Source: Euperipatoides rowelli (Eukaryota > Onychophora > Udeonychophora > Euonychophora > Peripatopsidae). From it: 13,102 bases of DNA. The DNA lies in assembly GCA_003024985.2 (NCBI GenBank), contig PXIH01S0031098.1. One strand, written 5' to 3'. This document shows positions 1 to 8,202 of the stretch, piece by piece. A program made the translations under genes and the position numbers. The notes under the pieces are model-generated. The model ran no database searches and was not told where the DNA came from. It worked only from the letters and a program-made list of their open reading frames with translations. Within the stretch, counting starts at the first letter, position 1, and each line of letters begins with the position of its first letter.

Positions 1-13
1 ATCTTTAAAAATC

Positions 14-69
14 AATAATAATAAAAAATTAAAAAAATCCGTTACATTTGACCTTTAATTAATTTTATA
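14..69 (-). other. 3' UTR and (TTA)n tail of LINE copy 1
   Basis: Read on the minus strand, the stop codon of the reverse-transcriptase fragment (70-72) is followed by about 45 nt of A/T-rich sequence and then a short TTATTATTATT run. Non-LTR retrotransposons often end in a short simple repeat, and LINE copy 3 ends the same way near 12349-12365. I infer that this is the true 3' end of the element. Confidence 0.55.
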
Positions 70-918
70 TTATAGATTATTTACAGTTTTTGTTAATAGC
101 TTCAATAAAACTGGTAATGGGGGATGTTTTATATCGTGTGGTTCAAATTTTGGTGTGCAAAGATTGAAAGCCGCCTTTGTTTGAATACCAGAAATATGAA
201 ACCGTGTTGTTGGCATAAATTCAGGATAATTTTTCATAAATTTATAGGCATATTTAGTCAAAAGGTTATATAGTCTTTCTTCAAGAGATTTTAAGCCTAG
301 TTATATTAATGCATAATTATAGTTAGTGTAAGAACTTCCTAGTATAATTTTAGCAACTCTTTTTTGTATTCTTTCAATGTTTTTAATTTGTGTTTTCGTT
401 AAGGCACTAGACCAGACAACACAACAGTATTGTATTCTTTCAATGTTTTTAATTTGTTTTTAATTTTTTTTTTTCGTTAAGGCAATAGACCAGACAACAC
501 AACAGTATTCCATTATAGGCCTAACATACGTGCAGTAAGCTTTTATCAGTAAGGGAACACTCATACCTACATTTTTTAATCTATAAAGCAAATATATTTT
601 TCTATTTACCTTTGTTAAGATTGTGTCAATGTGAGCATCCCATTTAAGGTTTTCCTGAATTGTGACTTCTATTATTTTGATTATATTTGTTTGTCTGAGG
701 GATTCAGTATTAATATTTAATGTTAAAGATTTGGGGTTTCTAGAGAAGCAATGTACTATGTATTGACATTTTTCAAAATTTAATTGCATTTTGGTATCAA
801 TTGAATCACTTACCAGAGATTTGACGATAGATTGAGGGAGAGCATTATCTTCATTGTCTGGCTGGACACAAAGAATTGNAACTTCAATAAGAAAAATCCT
901 GCAATGAAGCGTTAACAT
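70..918 (-). pseudogene. LINE copy 1: C-terminal part of ORF2 reverse transcriptase (CR1/Jockey-like), degenerate
   Basis: This is the end of a non-LTR retrotransposon ORF2, which encodes the reverse transcriptase used for target-primed insertion in the nucleus. The segment 460-918 reads in one frame for 152 codons. It shows the usual block order downstream of the catalytic YxDD: KMQLNFEKCQ (residues 43-52), VTIQENLKWDAHID (85-98) and the hallmark YVRPIMEYCCVVWS (131-144, about 487-528). A second frame, 70-261, carries the C-terminal tail ending at TAA 70-72. Between them lie a tandem duplication (366-509) and at least one stop. The 5' side is truncated just after where YADD would be, with no endonuclease or core RT. 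An ambiguous base falls at 879. CR1, L2 and Jockey clades share these motifs, so the clade is not settled. It cannot be active. Confidence 0.85.
366..509. repeat. Tandem duplication inside LINE copy 1
   Basis: Two adjacent copies, 366-431 (66 bp) and 432-509 (78 bp), both run from GTATTCTTTCAATG to CACAACAGTATT. The second carries about 12 extra T-rich bases and one substitution (CACTAG versus CAATAG). On the minus strand the unit encodes the YCCVVWS motif, which is therefore present twice. The 366-431 copy continues in frame into the rest of the C-terminal domain, so it is the ancestral arrangement. Confidence 0.9.
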
Positions 919-1286
919 GTGACCTGAATTTTGATCTGTCTGTCTTACCTTTGCTTAAAACAATAACAGCATAACTGAAATAAAAAAAATCTTATCTAAT
1001 GTATAAAATTGACTTAGCAAAATATACAGCAGGATCACTTGCTTAACCGAATAATGCAACTCTAAATATATGTAACTCTAGATATGGGCTTGACAAAAGA
1101 TTACTTATAGAGTTTAGGTAGAAATTTATATAGGTTAATCCAAGAGAAATATTACCTTATAATAGATAAGCTAAGTGGAAAAATAAAAAGTAAAAAAAAT
1201 TGAATTAAATAATAAAAATGGCAAAGAAAAGTATGTATAGTATATAAATAATAATTTTGATTTAAACTTCAATTTGACTAAGTTTA
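919..1286. other. A/T-rich intergenic DNA, nothing recognised
   Basis: I see no coding-like frame, structured repeat or RNA motif here. The sequence is A/T-rich with scattered poly-A runs and separates the minus-strand LINE copy 1 from SINE copy A. Confidence 0.5.
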
Positions 1287-1420
1287 AGCGATGATGACAT
1301 AAGCTGAGACATTTCCAGGTTCGTGTCTCAGTCGAGGCAGTTATGGAAAGGTTTTTTTCCTTGGCTTCTACATCTTGCTAGGGTTTTTTAACCCGGTATG
1401 CTGCCTCACCGTCAGACAGT
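1287..1420 (+). mobile_element. SINE copy A (tRNA-derived head, truncated)
   Basis: The stretch shares a body with the better preserved minus-strand copy at about 10690-10892. Common blocks are a box-B-like GGTTCGTGTCT (1318-1328), GAGGCAGTTATGGAA (from 1334), AGGTTTTTTTCC, CTTGCTAGGGTTTTTTAA and a closing GGTATGCTGCC (to 1405). Box A is not recognisable, so the head is truncated or decayed. SINEs are non-autonomous retroelements transcribed by RNA polymerase III and mobilised by a partner LINE. The 3' boundary is uncertain; A/T-rich sequence follows. The open frame on the opposite strand (1368-1562) is not a gene. Confidence 0.7.
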
Positions 1421-1599
1421 AATTTTTTTTATTTGTCAAAGTGATGAATTGTATAATAATAGTTATCCGTTGGTAAAAAAAAAAAATAAAAAAAAACAAT
1501 AAATTTTGGATGACTGATAAAATAAGAAATCTAATATACACTAAAAACAAATTATATAACAAGGGAGATTTAACATATATTAACTTGATACCATAGAGA

Positions 1600-2699
1600 A
1601 AAGATCATGAAATATCTTCAGCAAAAATCATTGAAAGTAAAAAATGTTTTGATCAAGTAAAAAAAGGTTCAGTTGATTTTTATGATTTATTGAAAAAAGA
1701 CAGTTGGAATTAACATTAAAGGTAAGATTATAAGATTTGAAGACAAATCTATTCCACAGACTTATTGCGAGTTTGGAAATTTCTACTCAAAAATAGCTAA
1801 TTCTTTTGCTTATATTGATTTTTTTAATATCTTCCTGGTCAACCAATACAAAAAGTTAATAGTCTAAGGGTTATTCACCAGCTTAATGATATTAAATCTT
1901 GTATATCCACAGCTCCAAATAATATGCCAAATTTTATTTTAAAACCTTTTTCTGTAGAACTATGTGAACCAATAACTTTTCTTATAAATTTATCACTTAA
2001 TTATTGCACTTGTCCTGACTTTTGGAAGACTTCTTTCATAGTTCCAATCCCTAAAGTAAATAGTCCTACTAAACCAAGTTTATCAAGACCAATTTCAATT
2101 TTACCTAGCATTGCAAAGATAATTGAAAAACACATCTACAATATCAAGGTTCCTCTAATTAATCCAAGTTTGAATGTGTTCCAAACAGATCAACCATTCA
2201 GTATCTTATTACCTATGTGAATTCAATACTTAAATATTTGGATAGTACTAAAAACAAAGCAGTTTCCTTAATTACAGACTTTATTAAAGCTTTTGGCTAT
2301 ATTAATCACAATTTATTCATTGATAAATCAATCCAATGTAGAATTCCTTCTTATGTTATAAAGTGGTTAATATCATATTTATATAATAGATCAAGTATTT
2401 TAAAAATTCCATTTTCAGGTGAAAATTTTAATTTCTTATCATAAAATGGGGTTCCTCAAGGTTCTGTCCTTGAGGGCTCATTTTCATTATTGCCCCCAAT
2501 AACATAGCTGCAAATTTCCCTAACCATTTTAAATATGTGGATGACCGAACTTACTGTTGTCCATTGTAGTTCAGACCGTAACAGAAATATTCAGATTCAG
2601 AATATGGTGGAGGAGATTGTTAGCTAAGCAAAGGAGTGTAATATGATTGTTAATCCTGAAAATTCTTGCATTATGTTGCATGATTTTTTCAATAAGTAA
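1600..2699 (+). pseudogene. LINE copy 2: reverse-transcriptase core domain, broken by stops and frameshifts
   Basis: This is a decayed ORF2 fragment of a non-LTR retrotransposon. From 5' to 3' I can read a pre-RT linker with short open stretches (about 1609-1830), then 1924-2220 with PDFWKTSFIVPIPK and SRPISILPS (about 2083). A frame change follows, then DFIKAFGYINH (2277-2309), where the first catalytic Asp is kept but the usual AFD has become AFG. NGVPQGSVL (2445-2471) sits directly after an in-frame TAA (2442-2444). YVDD, the second catalytic motif, is at 2534-2545 in another frame. MIVNPENSCIML, the segment following the palm, runs to a TAA near 2699. No endonuclease domain and no C-terminal domain are visible, so both ends are missing. 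It is oriented away from copy 1 (head to head), with SINE copy A between them. Confidence 0.88.
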
Positions 2700-2703
2700 A
2701 CCC

Positions 2704-3235
2704 TCTATTTATGTAATGATACAGAATACTTCCTTAACTTTTTCCACTCCAAAATCGACGCACAGTCGACAAATTTCAATTAGCAGTTCCACTCCAAAGT
2801 CGATTGAGAATAAACTTTTTATCTCTCTAAATCAATAATTATTATACGGTAATGTTAAAAACTGTTTCAAAAGCTCTTTTTTTTTTTACTTTCAAAGAAT
2901 CAAAATATATTTGTCTTTAATAATCCGAAGAAATTTTTTTTTAAAAAAAAAGCACAAAATAAAAAAAATAAAAAAACCTGTCATTATAAATCTTTTTTTT
3001 TTTTTAATTTCTATAGAAGAACTTTTTTTTTTAATTAAAACTCATCAAATTAGTTTGTAATTCTGTTTATGGCTAGATCAATTATCTATCATTCAGTACT
3101 CAGAAGGTCAATTGAAAAAGTTGGAAATAACATGAATGTGATAATTGCTCAACTCTGAAATCGACCATCCATCGCCATTCATCTTTTGTTTCAGAATTGA
3201 CTTATTGTTTCTCAAATTCAATAGATATTAAATTT
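2704..3235. other. A/T homopolymer-rich DNA with a short direct repeat
   Basis: Many poly-T and poly-A runs occur, including a T9A9 block near 2932-2950. The only structure I see is a 17-bp direct repeat, TTCCACTCCAAARTCGA, at 2742-2758 and 2787-2803 (spacing 45 bp). No convincing gene is present. Confidence 0.55.
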
Positions 3236-3272
3236 TATATATATATATATATANTATATATATATATATATA
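3236..3272. repeat. (TA)n microsatellite
   Basis: About 18 TA dinucleotides, interrupted only by an ambiguous base at 3254. The n may reflect length or base heterogeneity. Confidence 0.95.
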
Positions 3273-3338
3273 CACAGTATATATTATAGCTGACTCAAAT
3301 AAAAATTAGGTATATACTAACAATGTAGATAATTTGTG

Positions 3339-3498
3339 GTAGTTTGAGGTGATCTGTGGTGGTTTGTAGTGATCTGCTGTGGTTTTTGGTAATCTGTTGT
3401 AGTTTTCGGTATTCTGTGATAGTTTTCTGTGTTCTGCGGTGGTTTTCGGTGATCAGCGGTGGTTTTTGTGGTGTTGTGTGATGTTTTGCAGTGATTTG
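3339..3498. repeat. 20-bp G/T-rich minisatellite, about 8 degenerate copies
   Basis: Units start at 3339, 3359, 3379, 3399, 3419, 3439, 3459 and 3479. The consensus is close to GTGGTTTTCGGTGATCTGTG. The first six units are clear and the last two are diverged. One strand is strongly G/T-rich. The minus-strand frame across it (3295-3582) is open because of the repeat; it is Thr/Gln/Lys-rich and shows no domain, so I do not call it a gene. Confidence 0.85.
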
Positions 3499-3979
3499 GA
3501 GGGTTTGTGGTAGAAAAAATATAGAGCTTAGAATCAATGCACCCTTTTTTGTTTTACATAGACTACACCACACACAACACAAGTTTCATATCATTGGTGA
3601 CTTTATAATTCCGGTCTATGAGTGTATACAGTATATACAAAAAGACAACTATACATTTTTAGGTAGGTGAACTTTATATTTTATTGGACAAATAATTATA
3701 CCCAGAAATTTTTTATATTTATAAATAAATAGATTTTATTTGCAATTTTTTTGAATAAGTAGAAGAAATTCATCAAAAAATATTGTCAACCTTTGATAGT
3801 ATTCAAATAAATCGATCAGGGTGAATTCTCAAACCGAGGTAAAAATTTTGAAATTGGCCTGCTCTAACTCTTGTTAAGTTCAAAAGATAAACCTATCTAC
3901 TTTTAGGCTTATTTTCTTTCTTGTTCATAAACTTAATAAAGTGCTATACAAACAATTTAGTTTACCTATACTTCTTGAT
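3499..3979. other. Intergenic DNA, nothing recognised
   Basis: No coding-like frame or repeat structure is seen between the minisatellite and the hAT-like MITE. Confidence 0.45.
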
Positions 3980-3987
3980 GTAGGGTG

Positions 3988-4018
3988 CAGTCTTTCTTTC
4001 AGGCATACCTCCAGGAGG
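3988..4018 (+). repeat. Left terminal inverted repeat of hAT-like MITE
   Basis: Begins CAGTCTTTCTTTCAG and ends CTCCAGGAGG. It pairs with 4288-4320. Confidence 0.85.
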
Positions 4019-4041
4019 AGCTTAGCCCCCCGTAGCAAACC

Positions 4042-4215
4042 AAATGCCCTCCCCTCCCCTGGGAAAAATTGTGAAAAAATAAAAATCTTATAAAATGAAA
4101 CAGAAAGTCAACAAAATGTCAATCAATGGACACTAAGTCAACATAATGGCCACTCTAATAACAAAAAAAAAAAAAGCTCATCAAATCAGACAGAAAGGCA
4201 ACAAATCGTCAACTA
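4042..4215. repeat. Internal direct repeats of the hAT-like MITE
   Basis: AAATGCCCTCC, then TGG, then a stretch ending AAAATTGT at 4042-4072 reappears at 4282-4305 as part of the right end, in direct orientation and after a C-run in both places. Separately, ACAGAAAGTCAACAAAATGTC (near 4100-4120) recurs with changes about 90 bp later (ACAGAAAGGCAACAAATCGTC, near 4190-4210), preceded by similar A-rich CTTATAAAA / CTCATCAAA sequence. The element seems to have grown by internal duplication. Confidence 0.65.
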
Positions 4216-4287
4216 AAAAAAAGCTTATCAAAAAATTTGTAAATACATACACCTTGTCCCCCCCCCCCCCATGAACTTGTGAAATGC

Positions 4288-4320
4288 CCTCCTGGAGAAA
4301 ATTGTCTGAAAGAAACACTG
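4288..4320 (-). repeat. Right terminal inverted repeat of hAT-like MITE
   Basis: On the minus strand it begins CAGTGTTTCTTTCAG and reaches CTCCAGGAGG. It pairs with 3988-4018. Confidence 0.85.
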
Positions 4321-4927
4321 ATTGGTTGTAAAAAGAGATAGGTGTTGCCAATATAGTATTGAAAACATAAGTGGTGCCACCAACTATGAATAAAAGGTAC
4401 CGGTAATGAAAAAAAATCTTTCTGCAACCGTCATCTAAATGTTGGTTGTATTTTTAACCGCAATGCCGCAGATATTCCTGTGTGAAGCCGGCCTTAGATT
4501 TATGATTAAGATAAACAGATACTGTAACTTAATTAATTTGAAAATTAATGGATGAATAAAAATATAAAAATGTGACTGTCAATGCTGGAAAAACAAGTAT
4601 ATTTCTATCCTTCATGAAGTTAACTATAGAGGTTCTATTAAATAACCAAAATGGACACTGATCAAATCATAAATATCTTGAAATAGATGACTCTATCTGA
4701 TTCAAGGCTTCTTGAATTTAGAATCTTAAATCATGACATACTAATATTGTACCATTAAAAAAATGTTATTTACAATCTCTTAATATTTTCTTATATCTTT
4801 GTATATAAATACTGCTATGACTTTTTTATTAAATATTTCATCATATGAATTTGTTATTCTTTGTTATTTATAGTGAAAAATACAAATATGCTATAAACTA
4901 GCTGAATCTTTAATTACTGTATTTATT
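4321..4927. other. Intergenic DNA with one CpG-bearing patch
   Basis: Mostly A/T-rich with no gene seen. The patch 4426-4496 stands out because it holds several CpG dinucleotides and ends GTGTGAAGCCGGCCTTAG. On the minus strand this resembles the CCGGCTTCACAC style of terminus seen in some DNA transposons. No partner end was found in the window, so it stays unassigned. Confidence 0.35.
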
Positions 4928-4959
4928 AACATATTTTGGGCATATGCCCAAAATATGTT
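4928..4959. repeat. Perfect 32-bp palindrome
   Basis: The half-site AACATATTTTGGGCAT (4928-4943) is followed immediately by its exact reverse complement (4944-4959), with no spacer. It can form a hairpin or cruciform with a 16-bp stem. The centre is CATATG. Its function is unknown. Confidence 0.95.
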
Positions 4960-5099
4960 GAAATCATTTTACTTGCCAAAGTTTGGTGTTTCTGTTTTTG
5001 TAAGCTATTATTGTTGCATCACAAACTTTTTTTCTCATCTTTGTTTAATCTTTGNATATTTTCGATAAATGCATTCTTAAAATTCATGCATTATATTTT

Positions 5100-5237
5100 T
5101 TATTTCAAATATATGCTTATCACACATGCTGTTGGCCCCACTTCTTCAGCCATCTCGTAACCCGCTTCATCACTATGATTGACGCTTTCATTTTTATCAT
5201 TGAGTTGCTCCACAGTATAACGCAATGTAATTAAAAT
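5100..5237 (-). other. Coding-like island (possible exon), minus strand
   Basis: Between stops at 5238-5240 and 5100-5102 there is a 45-codon frame of mixed, protein-like composition, including YTVEQLNDKNESVNHSDEAG and EMAEEVGPTAC. It is richer in G/C than the surroundings. I do not recognise the protein. There is no ATG near its start and no strong splice acceptor, so it could be an exon, a decayed gene piece or chance. The overlapping plus-strand frames (4936-5160 and 5052-5234) are Phe/Ile/Leu/Tyr-rich and look like shadows. Confidence 0.35.
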
Positions 5238-5544
5238 TTATATTGTTATCTAATAAAGTAATTTAACAACCTTTGATTTAATACGAATATAGTACCGTAC
5301 TGTAATTTGTTATATACTTAAAACTTCATTCCAATTTAATTTCTAATCACTGCTGTAAATCTTTCAAGTAATTAAAATAGCATTTAACAAATTATTTAAC
5401 CTTCATTCTGTGTATATGTTGGTTTTAATTTTGCTATTTTTGCAACAGCAAATTGATTTTATTTTTTCCTAATCAATTTTATTTCTTTTAGTTGAAAATT
5501 TAATTCTTTTAATTTGTTTTTGTTTAGTTGTTTTTTTATAACTG
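5238..5544. other. A/T-rich DNA between two coding-like islands
   Basis: T-rich on the plus strand with no coding-like frame. If the two flanking islands belong to one minus-strand gene, this would be intron. Confidence 0.35.
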
Positions 5545-5772
5545 TCATTTATTAGTTTTATTAATGTTGACTACTTTGAATGTTTGAACTTGTTGTTGTC
5601 TTACATTGTCTCTCTTTCCATTCATCTTGATTGTTTCGGATGTCCAAGTGTTATAATGGTCTCCTGTACCTTTAATGACAGCGCTAATTAAATGATTAAT
5701 TTGAGTGATGCAGATTTGCGAGTTTAAGATAGCCGTGATTTTAAATATTTTTAAGTATTGTAAATCATTCGT
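5545..5772 (-). other. Coding-like island with candidate splice sites, minus strand
   Basis: The frame is open for 75 codons between stops at 5773-5775 and 5545-5547. The most protein-like part is AVIKGTGDHYNTWTSETIKM followed by NGKRDN. A consensus-like donor, AAT|GTAAGA, lies at 5605/5604 and a candidate acceptor, TTTAATTAG|C, at 5684/5683. These would define a 79-nt exon, 5605-5683. No family is recognised and no start codon is placed sensibly. The sequence was judged by eye, without a codon model. Confidence 0.4.
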
Positions 5773-6240
5773 TTAACTATTAATAATTTTTTTTATTACA
5801 TTTCATTTGTGAATTTTATTAAATGTTTTAATATTAGTGCATTGGTCAAAATATTATAGATATTATTATATAGTGCATGGTTAAATATTGCCGTTTAATA
5901 AACTCCAAGCTGGCGCCATAATGTCTACATTTATAGAATTGAAATATTATTGCGATTGAAGTGATAAACTTTTTTGAGAAAGACTATATTTATTTGCAGT
6001 TATTGATAATAAACTTTGATTCCGTATGTGCACATTTTTCAGTAAATAACACATCCACGGTACAATAATACAATATTATTATCTAACTAATTATTGCAAG
6101 AATTCACCTGAATCCCGCTGTGATAATTAGACTGTTTTGTTAATGTGATTGTTTAATATGGAGCCAGCTAGCCTAGCTTTTTGTCATTTTAGCTTTTCTT
6201 ATCAATTCTAAGAATTGTGTGTATAAATATGTAATGTTTG
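5773..6240. other. A/T-rich intergenic DNA, nothing firm
   Basis: No gene is seen. The only outstanding motif is TGGCGCCATAATGTC at 5911-5925, which begins like a lysine-tRNA primer binding site but diverges after about seven bases and has no flanking LTR pair that I could find. Confidence 0.4.
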
Positions 6241-6960
6241 ATCAGGAGTGACCACTGTAGGCTTCCTTAAAGAATTTTGGAGGAGAGAAACTATTTGGAG
6301 ACTGACCAATGGGGGATGGTGTTTAGCATATGAAGAATAGCAGAGGTGGCAAATTTTGGGACTTTAGAAACAGGTTCAAAAAGGAGTAAAGCGTAGGATA
6401 AAAGGGGCTTGCAAATAGGAAGACAGAATCAAAATAATGAGAAATTATCAGAAAATCAGAGAAGATTGAAATCAAATTAGAGATTAGAGATCAGAAAAAT
6501 CAGATAGGAGGAAAAATCAAAGATATACTCTATGATATGCAGAGATGACAAGAGTTGAGTTATGCCAGCTGAATTAACCTGATAGACTACTAAGAGATGA
6601 TGACTAAGAGATGACTACTATGAGAGTGAACTAAGAAGAAAGGACTAAGAGATGAAACAAAAAAACTTAACTAGGAATTCTGTTAAGAAGATTATTCAGA
6701 ATCCTGATCTAGTAGGCTGAGAGGATGTATAAGATAAATCAAGCTGATGGAGAAATTAACCATGTATTACTACTGAAATAGATTGAGTGGAGATCAGTAG
6801 TGAACCTGCTTGCTGCCAAAGAAGAAGCCACAGTAGATATTTCCAATGCCGTAGAGAGAAACATGATGCCAGAGAAATGCACAAGAAATTAATACCAAGA
6901 TGCAGAATTGTGTTAAATTTCACTCAGAGCGTTCGTCAACCAGTACTCAAACTGCTGAAA
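6241..6960. other. Purine-rich (G/A) strand-asymmetric block
   Basis: For about 700 bp the plus strand is unusually rich in purines (many GAGA, AGAAG and ATCAGA words) compared with flanking T-rich DNA. All frames have frequent stops, so it is not a recognisable coding region. The 75-codon frame at 6787-7014 has no motif and is probably chance. It could be an untranslated leader or decayed repeat sequence. Confidence 0.4.
6585..6657. repeat. Short degenerate repeats of ACTAAGAGATGA
   Basis: Within the purine-rich block the word (G)ACTAAGAGATGA or a one-change variant occurs three times (about 6588-6600, 6602-6614 and 6643-6655), with partial copies between them. This may be a small decayed tandem repeat. 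Confidence 0.45.
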
Positions 6961-7639
6961 ATAAGGTGTGCATCAGTTCACGTTCATTGTAGGATTATTG
7001 GTGTTTGCAATTAAAAGCTGAATGTCAACTTCAAGCCTATCATTGAATTGAAATGTGTGCAGAATCTTGAGGCAAAAACTTTCCTTACTAAATATTAAAG
7101 CGGTAGATTTATTTTAGTTTAGGTATAAAAATTGACCATTCATCAATTTAGAAATTAGATATTTTTTTTATTTTTTATGAATATGTTTGAGTTGTGAAAT
7201 TTATATTGTATATTTATGAATTTGAATTAATTATGTTGGTTACAAATATTGTTCAAATGTGTCATTAAATAGTCTTTAATTAACTTGTAAACATATTTAT
7301 TTAATATCATGGCCATTATGGCATTAACAAAATTTAACATGAGTGGCTAAGAAATAGTTTATCGGTGTGATTTTTATGATGTGTGCAGACGTACTATTCA
7401 ATCACAATGCCTTATTTAATTTTTATTTGTGTACATAAACTTATTTAACTATGCATCCACAATATTGATTGATCCTATATATTTAATTAAATTGTGCATA
7501 TCTTGCAGTAAAATTATAATCCATAAATTAGGTACTCAGGCAGGCTGCATTAAGTGGTCATTATATCCTTTCAGCAAGCATGGTGAATAAATTTAATATT
7601 TATTCATACCCGTAGTCTTTATTTCTTTCCCCTGGATTC
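6961..7639. other. A/T-rich intergenic DNA, nothing recognised
   Basis: No coding-like frame, RNA motif or repeat structure is evident up to the TTAA that opens the piggyBac-like element. Confidence 0.45.
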
Positions 7640-7643
7640 TTAA

Positions 7644-7676
7644 CCCTGCGTTGGGCGCAACTGATCTGACAGATAC
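7644..7676 (+). repeat. Left terminal/subterminal inverted repeat of piggyBac-like MITE
   Basis: Starts CCCTGCGTTGGGCGCAA and extends to CAGATAC. It pairs with 8143-8202 on the other strand. Confidence 0.7.
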
Positions 7677-7834
7677 ATGCATCATTATTTTTTAAATTAC
7701 AGCTTTATTTTAGTAAGTAAAAGCCCCCGACACTCAGTACCTTCCTAGCATAATCTCCTCTTTCGATAGGTGTAAAAAAGTTTTTGATTGAAAGTCCCCA
7801 AGGTCATGGAGGTCAATTTTAATCTATTAGATTC

Positions 7835-8194
7835 ATTGCACCCGTTGATGCAAGAGTTTTTTTCCCATTAGCCATTATATGGTAATTTCAAAAAAAATTT
7901 TTTTTTACCAAAACATTTTAAAACTTGTTATTTAAGTGTAATAAACAAATGGTATATAAATAAGTGNCAACAATTATCATTTTTGTAATAATTGTCTTTT
8001 TGGAAAAAAAAAAAAAAAATTTGCGTACTTAATAAAATATTATTATTCTGAAATATCATTTGTCAAGTTGATATTAAATACATTTTTATTATAAATAATA
8101 ATAAAAATAATTTGAGTCCATTACACTAAGTAATTGAAAATTGTATCTGCCGGATGCATTGCGCCCGTCCGTGTGACTTTTCATATTGCGCCCG
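7835..8194. repeat. ATTGCRCCCG motif, three direct copies in the piggyBac-like MITE
   Basis: ATTGCACCCG occurs at 7835-7844, and ATTGCGCCCG at 8158-8167 and 8185-8194. The left TIR carries the same word inverted (TGGGCGCAAC, 7652-7661). Repeated GC-rich words in such A/T-rich DNA are unlikely by chance. Subterminal repeats of this kind commonly serve as transposase binding sites; that role is inferred here. Confidence 0.65.
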
Positions 8195-8202
8195 ACATAC
8201 GA
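8143..8202 (-). repeat. Right terminal/subterminal inverted repeats of piggyBac-like MITE
   Basis: On the minus strand two GGGCGCAA-containing repeats lie about 27 bp apart. The outer one is positioned 9 bp from TTAA, like the left end. The inner one gives the longer match to the left end (19 of 25). Confidence 0.7.

Larger units (their letters stand above)
3988..4320. mobile_element. hAT-like non-autonomous transposon (MITE), 333 bp
   Basis: The ends are inverted copies. The left end is CAGTCTTTCTTTCAG, then 6 bp, then CTCCAGGAGG. The right end, read inward on the minus strand, is CAGTGTTTCTTTCAG, then 8 bp, then CTCCAGGAGG. That is 24 of 25 matches in two blocks. CAGTG/CAGGG termini are typical of the hAT superfamily. 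hAT elements make 8-bp target duplications; the flanks here, GTAGGGTG (3980-3987) and ATTGGTTG (4321-4328), agree at 5 of 8 positions, which would suit an old duplication but is not proof. No transposase is encoded. The interior contains partial direct repeats, listed separately. The short ORF on the minus strand (4209-4427) crosses the right end and is not a gene. Confidence 0.75.

Noticed and set aside
3295-3582. Minus-strand 95-codon Thr/Gln-rich frame
   Set aside because: Most of it is the translated 20-bp minisatellite, and the period is not a multiple of three, so no stable protein repeat is maintained.
4936-5234. Two overlapping plus-strand frames rich in Phe, Ile and Tyr
   Set aside because: Composition fits random T-rich DNA, both include an ambiguous base and no domain is visible.
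5911-5925. TGGCGCCATAATGTC as a retroviral-type primer binding site, with an LTR upstream beginning TGTTATAATGG near 5649
   Set aside because: Only the first seven bases fit a lysine-tRNA primer site. I found no second LTR-like copy, no polypurine tract placed sensibly and no gag or pol motifs downstream.
6787-7014. 75-codon plus-strand frame (Cys/Arg-rich)
   Set aside because: No zinc-finger spacing or other motif could be found, and neighbouring sequence in the same frame is full of stops.
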